A stretch of DNA of 64,000 nucleotides from Prodigiosinella confusarubida (lineage in GTDB: Bacteria > Pseudomonadota > Gammaproteobacteria > Enterobacterales > Enterobacteriaceae). The position numbers and the translations under genes are program-made. Positions 60,223 to 64,000 of this stretch are shown in pieces (positions within the stretch are counted from its first letter, which is position 1; the number at the start of each line of letters is the position of its first letter). The stretch spans positions 4,526,001 through 4,590,000 of the forward strand of contig NZ_CP025085.1 in NCBI RefSeq assembly GCF_002847015.1. Direction: 5' to 3'. A model generated the notes under the pieces. It had not been told where the DNA came from. It saw nothing but the letters and a program-made list of their open reading frames with translations, and ran no database searches.

Positions 60223-61437
60223 TTACCAGCTCCACATCGTGCCATCTTCCAGACGCGCAACGGGCAAACAGGCTGGCTCATAGGGATATTTAGCAGCCAG
60301 TTTTTCATCAAAAGCGATACCTAGCCCCGGTTTATCGCTGGGGTGCATGTAGCCGTCTTCGAATGTCCAATGATGCGGGAAGACTTCCAGCATCTGTTCG
60401 GAATAGCCCATATACTCCTGTACGCCAAAGTTGGGTACCCACAGGTCAAAATGCAACGCCGCCGCCATACAGACCGGGGACAAGTCAGACGGGCCATGGG
60501 AACCGGTACGCACCTGATACAAAGAGGCAAAATCAGCGATACGACGCATACCGGTAATGCCGCCCGCATGGGTAATGGTGGTACGGATGTAGTCGATCAA
60601 CTGCTCTTCGATCAGTTGTTTGCAATCCCAAATACTGTTAAAGACTTCCCCCACCGCGATGGGCGTTACCGTATGCTGGCGAATTAAGCGGAAACATTCC
60701 TGGTTTTCAGCAGGCGTAGGATCTTCCATCCAGAACAGGCGATAATCTTCAACGCTCTTGCCAAAACGGGCCGCTTCAATCGGCGTCAGGCGGTGATGCA
60801 TGTCATGCAGCAGATGTTCGTTAAAACCAAACCGCTCGCGCACCGCTTCAAAGAGTTTGGGCGTGAAGTCGAGATATTTTTCGGTCGACCATAACTGCTC
60901 TTCAGGCCAGTTACCTTTCGTGGCCGGTTCATAAGCCAGACCTTTACCTTTCGCCATGCCATAGGTGGTTTTCATGCCCGGAACTCCACACTGTGTGCGG
61001 ATGGCTTTAAAACCCATTTCCTTATGTTTGGCGTAATCATCCAGCACCTCATCAATGCTGTGACCCGTCGTGTGGCAATAGACCATCACACCACTGCGGG
61101 AAGCGCCACCCAGCAACTGGTACACCGGCATATTGGCAACTTTTCCTTTGATATCCCACAGCGCCATATCCACGGCGGAAATGGCAGACATGGTGACCGG
61201 CCCTCGTCGCCAATACGCCCCTTTATAGAAATACTGCCAAATATCTTCAATCTGATGTGCATCACGGCCAATCAACTGCGGGCAGACATGATCTTTGAGA
61301 TAAGACGCGACGGGTAACTCACGGCCATTCAATGTGGCATCGCCCACGCCGGTCACGCCGCTGTCGGTCGTAATTTTTACGGTGACGAAGTTACGCCCTG
61401 GACAGGTAACAAACACTTCAGCACTGACAATTTTCAC
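60223..61437 (-). CDS. rspA: RspA: D-mannonate dehydratase of the enolase superfamily
   Basis: The GTG at 61437, with AAAGGA upstream, gives 404 residues, exactly the E. coli RspA length and N-terminus (KIVxAEVFVT); the frame is open 18 codons further. Active-site residues match mannonate dehydratases: Asp212 and His214 in HDMHH, Glu238 in WMEDP, Glu264 in AVGEVF. It converts D-mannonate to 2-keto-3-deoxygluconate. Older annotation calls it a starvation-sensing protein. It heads the rspA-rspB unit, presumably under RspR. Confidence 0.93.
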   Translation of the reverse strand: MKIVSAEVFVTCPGRNFVTVKITTDSGVTGVGDATLNGRELPVASYLKDHVCPQLIGRDAHQIEDIWQYFYKGAYWRRGPVTMSAISAVDMALWDIKGKVANMPVYQLLGGASRSGVMVYCHTTGHSIDEVLDDYAKHKEMGFKAIRTQCGVPGMKTTYGMAKGKGLAYEPATKGNWPEEQLWSTEKYLDFTPKLFEAVRERFGFNEHLLHDMHHRLTPIEAARFGKSVEDYRLFWMEDPTPAENQECFRLIRQHTVTPIAVGEVFNSIWDCKQLIEEQLIDYIRTTITHAGGITGMRRIADFASLYQVRTGSHGPSDLSPVCMAAALHFDLWVPNFGVQEYMGYSEQMLEVFPHHWTFEDGYMHPSDKPGLGIAFDEKLAAKYPYEPACLPVARLEDGTMWSW

Positions 61438-61658
61438 TTTTCGTATCCTTTTAAACTCGATATAACGGCTTAGTTCTAATGCAACTACCATACAAGTATA
61501 ACCAAATATAAAAATTGAAGCACCTCACAGTTATGCATTCAGGAAAAGGAAAGATCCCGACAGGATCCTGATGACAAAATGCCGCCACTCGTGATGAGCT
61601 TAATACTTAGTTAGGCAGGAATAATCAGGAAAAACAGTCGTGTTCGTGTGGTGGGAAC

Positions 61659-62318
61659 CTAGTAACCGGCTTTGCGAAAAGTCAGGTTAAAGCGGTATGC
61701 GCCCGGCATACCCGCCGGAAGTGGGCCGTTTTTTAACGACTGAACTGCATGGTAATACAATCGAGACGCCCCACCCCACACCACAACATCACCATGCCCC
61801 AGTAACAGCCTTTGGACCGGATCATTGCGTTTTATGCCACCGAATAAAAACGTCGCGGCCAGCCCCAATGAAAAAGAAACAATAGGCTGGCTAAAATCCC
61901 GCTCGTCTTTGTCCTGATGTAGTGAAAGCCGGCTCCCCACGTCATAACGGTTAATCAGACAAGCATCGGGGAAAAAATCCGGAAATCCTGCCGCCTGCGC
62001 GGCGAAGGTCGCCAGTTGAAAAAACAGCGCCGGCATCTCAGGCCACGGCTGAGCGGTTAACGGATCTTCGGTCACATAGCGATAGCCGCGTTCATCTGTC
62101 ACCCATCCCCGCGGGCCACAGTTAGTCATAGCCACCGACATGGTATAACCGCCTGGCGTCACCATATGGCGAAACGGTGAAGCGTGGGTAATCTCATCAA
62201 TCAGGGTGATCAGTGTCTGCGCTTGTTCCCACACATAGCCATGCAGGATGGCGGCACCCGGCGCCAGGTTTTCTGTCCAGCGCCTGGGCATTTCATCGGC
62301 AAATAAATCGAAAGTCAT
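61659..62318 (-). CDS. alkB: AlkB: DNA/RNA oxidative demethylase
   Basis: A 219-residue Fe(II)/2-oxoglutarate enzyme that repairs 1-methyladenine and 3-methylcytosine. The iron ligands are His134 and Asp136 in LHQDKDE and His190 in YYHAVQ, and the 2OG-binding arginines lie in YRFNLTFRKAG (Arg209, Arg215). The nucleotide-recognition lid TPGGYTMSVAMTNCG is intact. The start at 62318 is chosen over 62354 for the GGAG five bases upstream and the family N-terminus DLFAD. In E. coli alkB is in the Ada regulon; no ada gene is nearby. Confidence 0.94.
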   Translation of the reverse strand: MTFDLFADEMPRRWTENLAPGAAILHGYVWEQAQTLITLIDEITHASPFRHMVTPGGYTMSVAMTNCGPRGWVTDERGYRYVTEDPLTAQPWPEMPALFFQLATFAAQAAGFPDFFPDACLINRYDVGSRLSLHQDKDERDFSQPIVSFSLGLAATFLFGGIKRNDPVQRLLLGHGDVVVWGGASRLYYHAVQSLKNGPLPAGMPGAYRFNLTFRKAGY

Positions 62319-62446
62319 CGCTACTCCGCATTCGATCTGTCTCTCTGACAACATTTATCCTGTCTTCACGGGCATACGCCGCATTCTGCAAACAAAATAG
62401 TTATCGCTGATTGACTCAATGCCAACGCGTACACTGCAACCGTGAT

Positions 62447-62887
62447 TTAATGTGAACCCACTACCTTCTCACGTCGAAGAACTCGCTCGCGCAACGTATC
62501 ATAAACCCAATTATAAGCGACGGTATAAGGCAGGAAAAACAGGAAAAAACCCATCTCAATCAGGAATGCTTGCCACAGGGTAATATTCAGCATCCCTGCG
62601 GCCAGTGGCAGACCGATCACGATAAAACCACACTCAAAACCAACCGCATGGCTTATACGTATGGACAGACGTCGTTTGATTCGGCTTACCGGCCACAGCC
62701 GATCGAACAGACGGTTGTAAATCACATTCCAGATCATTGCCACGCTAGAGAGCATCATCGAGAGCAGACCTGTGTCAAATAGCGGACGATCCAGCAGGAT
62801 GCTACTCGCTGGCGCACAGATTAACATCGCCACGACCTCAAATCCTACGGCATGAACCATCCGTTCACATAAGGTTTTTTCTTTCAT
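62447..62887 (-). CDS. PACE-family multidrug/biocide efflux transporter
   Basis: This protein of 146 residues has four helices in two similar halves, each a bacterial transmembrane pair domain: ERMVHAVGFEVVAML in the first half and IRISHAVGFECGFIV in the second. The repeated HAVGFE with its glutamate is the hallmark of PACE (AceI-like) exporters of chlorhexidine, acriflavine or polyamines. It is divergent from a LysR gene, the arrangement seen for aceI-aceR. Confidence 0.88.
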   Translation of the reverse strand: MKEKTLCERMVHAVGFEVVAMLICAPASSILLDRPLFDTGLLSMMLSSVAMIWNVIYNRLFDRLWPVSRIKRRLSIRISHAVGFECGFIVIGLPLAAGMLNITLWQAFLIEMGFFLFFLPYTVAYNWVYDTLRERVLRREKVVGSH

Positions 62888-62982
62888 TTCACACCACAGT
62901 TGATAAAACAGTGGTCATTTTCATCGCTATAATCAATAGAAAGAAATTAGTTTCCATCGAAAAAAGCGATAGAGGTATGATG

Positions 62983-63849
62983 ATGCGTTATTCTCCTGAA
63001 TCCTTGTTAGCTTTCGTGACAACTGTCAATACCGGTTCTTTTTCCGCAGCGGCGCGCCATTTACATAAAAGCCAGTCAACAATCAGTACTTCCATCGCTA
63101 ATCTGGAAACCGACCTGAGGCTGACGCTGTTTGACCGACACGGACATCAGCCCGTATTGACCCCGGAAGGCCGCAAGGTGTTGACACACATTAAGGCGAT
63201 CCTGTCAGCCAGCGAAGCACTGGATGAATTAGCTATCCGGCTAGGAGACAGCATCGAGCCAAAACTGACGTTCGTACTCTCTGAAACCTGGCAAAACATC
63301 CACTATGAGTCTGTCTTACAACGCTTTTCCCAGCGGTTTCCTGATATTGAGTTTGAATGCTTGATTGCCGAAGATGAAGATGTGCTTGACCTATTACAAT
63401 CCCAGCGCGCTCATGTGGGTATACTGCGCGCCCGACCGCACTATCCAACGGATATTTCGGTGTCGCGGCTACGGGTGACAACAGAGATGTCCGTGTTCGT
63501 TGCCACCACTCATTCATTGGCTCAGATGCCAACCGTAACCACTAGCCAACTCGCCACCGTGCGGCAATTGTGTCTGAATACCTACGCACAAGGAGAACGC
63601 CCCCAGACTGAAGGGCTCATCTGGTCCGCGCCCTCTTACCTGATGTTACTGGAAATGGCAGAGCAAGGATTCGGCTGGAGTATTCTTCCACGCTGGCTCA
63701 TTACACAGTACGGCAATCAGAAGCTAACAGAACTGACGCTACCCGGTTGGCCACAGCACATTAAAGTAGATATCGCGTGGTCACGCCCTCACCCACCGGG
63801 TCCAGCCGGGTTATGGATGATTGACAACCTGCTGGCACAAAGAGAGTAA
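62983..63849 (+). CDS. LysR-family regulator divergent from the PACE gene
   Basis: A LysR protein of 288 residues from the third of three consecutive ATGs (62983), which lies seven bases from AGAGG; the frame is open to 62911. The DNA-binding helix is GSFSAAARHLHKSQSTISTSI, core AAARHLHKSQSTIS. The effector domain is typical. By position it should activate the PACE gene in the presence of its substrate; this is inference. Confidence 0.85.
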   Translation: MRYSPESLLAFVTTVNTGSFSAAARHLHKSQSTISTSIANLETDLRLTLFDRHGHQPVLTPEGRKVLTHIKAILSASEALDELAIRLGDSIEPKLTFVLSETWQNIHYESVLQRFSQRFPDIEFECLIAEDEDVLDLLQSQRAHVGILRARPHYPTDISVSRLRVTTEMSVFVATTHSLAQMPTVTTSQLATVRQLCLNTYAQGERPQTEGLIWSAPSYLMLLEMAEQGFGWSILPRWLITQYGNQKLTELTLPGWPQHIKVDIAWSRPHPPGPAGLWMIDNLLAQRE

Positions 63850-64000
63850 ATATCCAGGAGTTACTCTCGCACATAGCAGTAACAACGGTTTCTTTTACGA
63901 TGCATGGTTATTGCAACCCGTCAGGGAATTAATTAAACAATAAACCATATTTATTTAGTGGTTATTGAATTCATTCACCATCAATACTTTAATTAATTAA

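Overview
The window looks like chromosomal DNA of a plant-associated or soft-rot-type enterobacterium (Pectobacteriaceae). The most likely source is a red-pigmented Prodigiosinella / 'Serratia' sp. ATCC 39006-like strain. Three things point there: a prodigiosin cluster at the left edge in the pigA-to-pigH order, a secreted rhamnogalacturonate lyase (RhiE type) with several uronate-catabolic genes, and otherwise E. coli-like housekeeping homologues (QueF, MdtG, RspAB/RspR, YdfZ, AlkB, AzuC). The organism assignment is inference from gene content. No rRNA, tRNA, CRISPR array, prophage or intact insertion sequence was seen.

Layout. (1) 1-14458, minus strand: pigA-B-C-D-E-F-G-H and the first bases of pigI, mostly translationally coupled, making both halves of prodigiosin and joining them. 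(2) 15381-20191: a sulfide/persulfide detoxification locus. A BigR/SqrR-type ArsR repressor sits beside a 27-bp AT-rich palindrome. The palindrome separates a persulfide dioxygenase plus CoA-disulfide reductase-rhodanese (minus) from two YeeE/YedE proteins and a TauE exporter (plus). (3) 20623-23076: a GNAT - PAS/LuxR - NCS1 permease operon of unknown purpose. (4) 23284-28361: CDF transporter, a previously uncounted 56-codon ORF, a P-type ATPase and a ferric-reductase-like flavocytochrome, apparently a metal-handling block. (5) 28876-34210: a LysR gene and a small minus-strand cluster of TauD-type dioxygenase, adenylate-forming ligase, thermostable-hemolysin-family protein and MFS exporter. 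This is the best candidate here for an undescribed small-molecule pathway.

(6) 34506-36257: rhiE. (7) 36782-39113: an XRE/S24-like regulator, an N-terminally extended 7-deazaguanine (preQ0) transporter and QueF, a compact queuosine-precursor operon. (8) 39363-41463: divergent dmlR-dmlA. (9) 41672-41889: a 25-codon AzuC homologue with its own terminator and a perfect CRP-type palindrome, then mdtG. (10) 43600-49521: a CUT1 sugar ABC transporter in one operon with a metallo-beta-lactamase-fold hydrolase and a LacI regulator.

(11) 49817-61437: ydfZ, rspR, a GPH transporter, uxaC, a fructuronate-reductase/mannitol-dehydrogenase family gene, yiaL, yiaK, an ACS-family transporter, rspB and rspA. 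These bring together genes that lie at separate sites in E. coli and probably form an RspR-controlled sugar-acid regulon feeding 2-keto-3-deoxygluconate. (12) 61659-63849: alkB, then a PACE efflux gene divergent from a LysR gene.

Two dispersed palindromic repeat families are present. Family A (about 140-160 bp) has three copies, all 3' of genes. Family B (127 bp) has three copies plus a degenerate one; two B copies form an inverted pair around the GPH transporter. A 54-bp scrap of rspB lies between yiaK and the ACS transporter and marks a past rearrangement.
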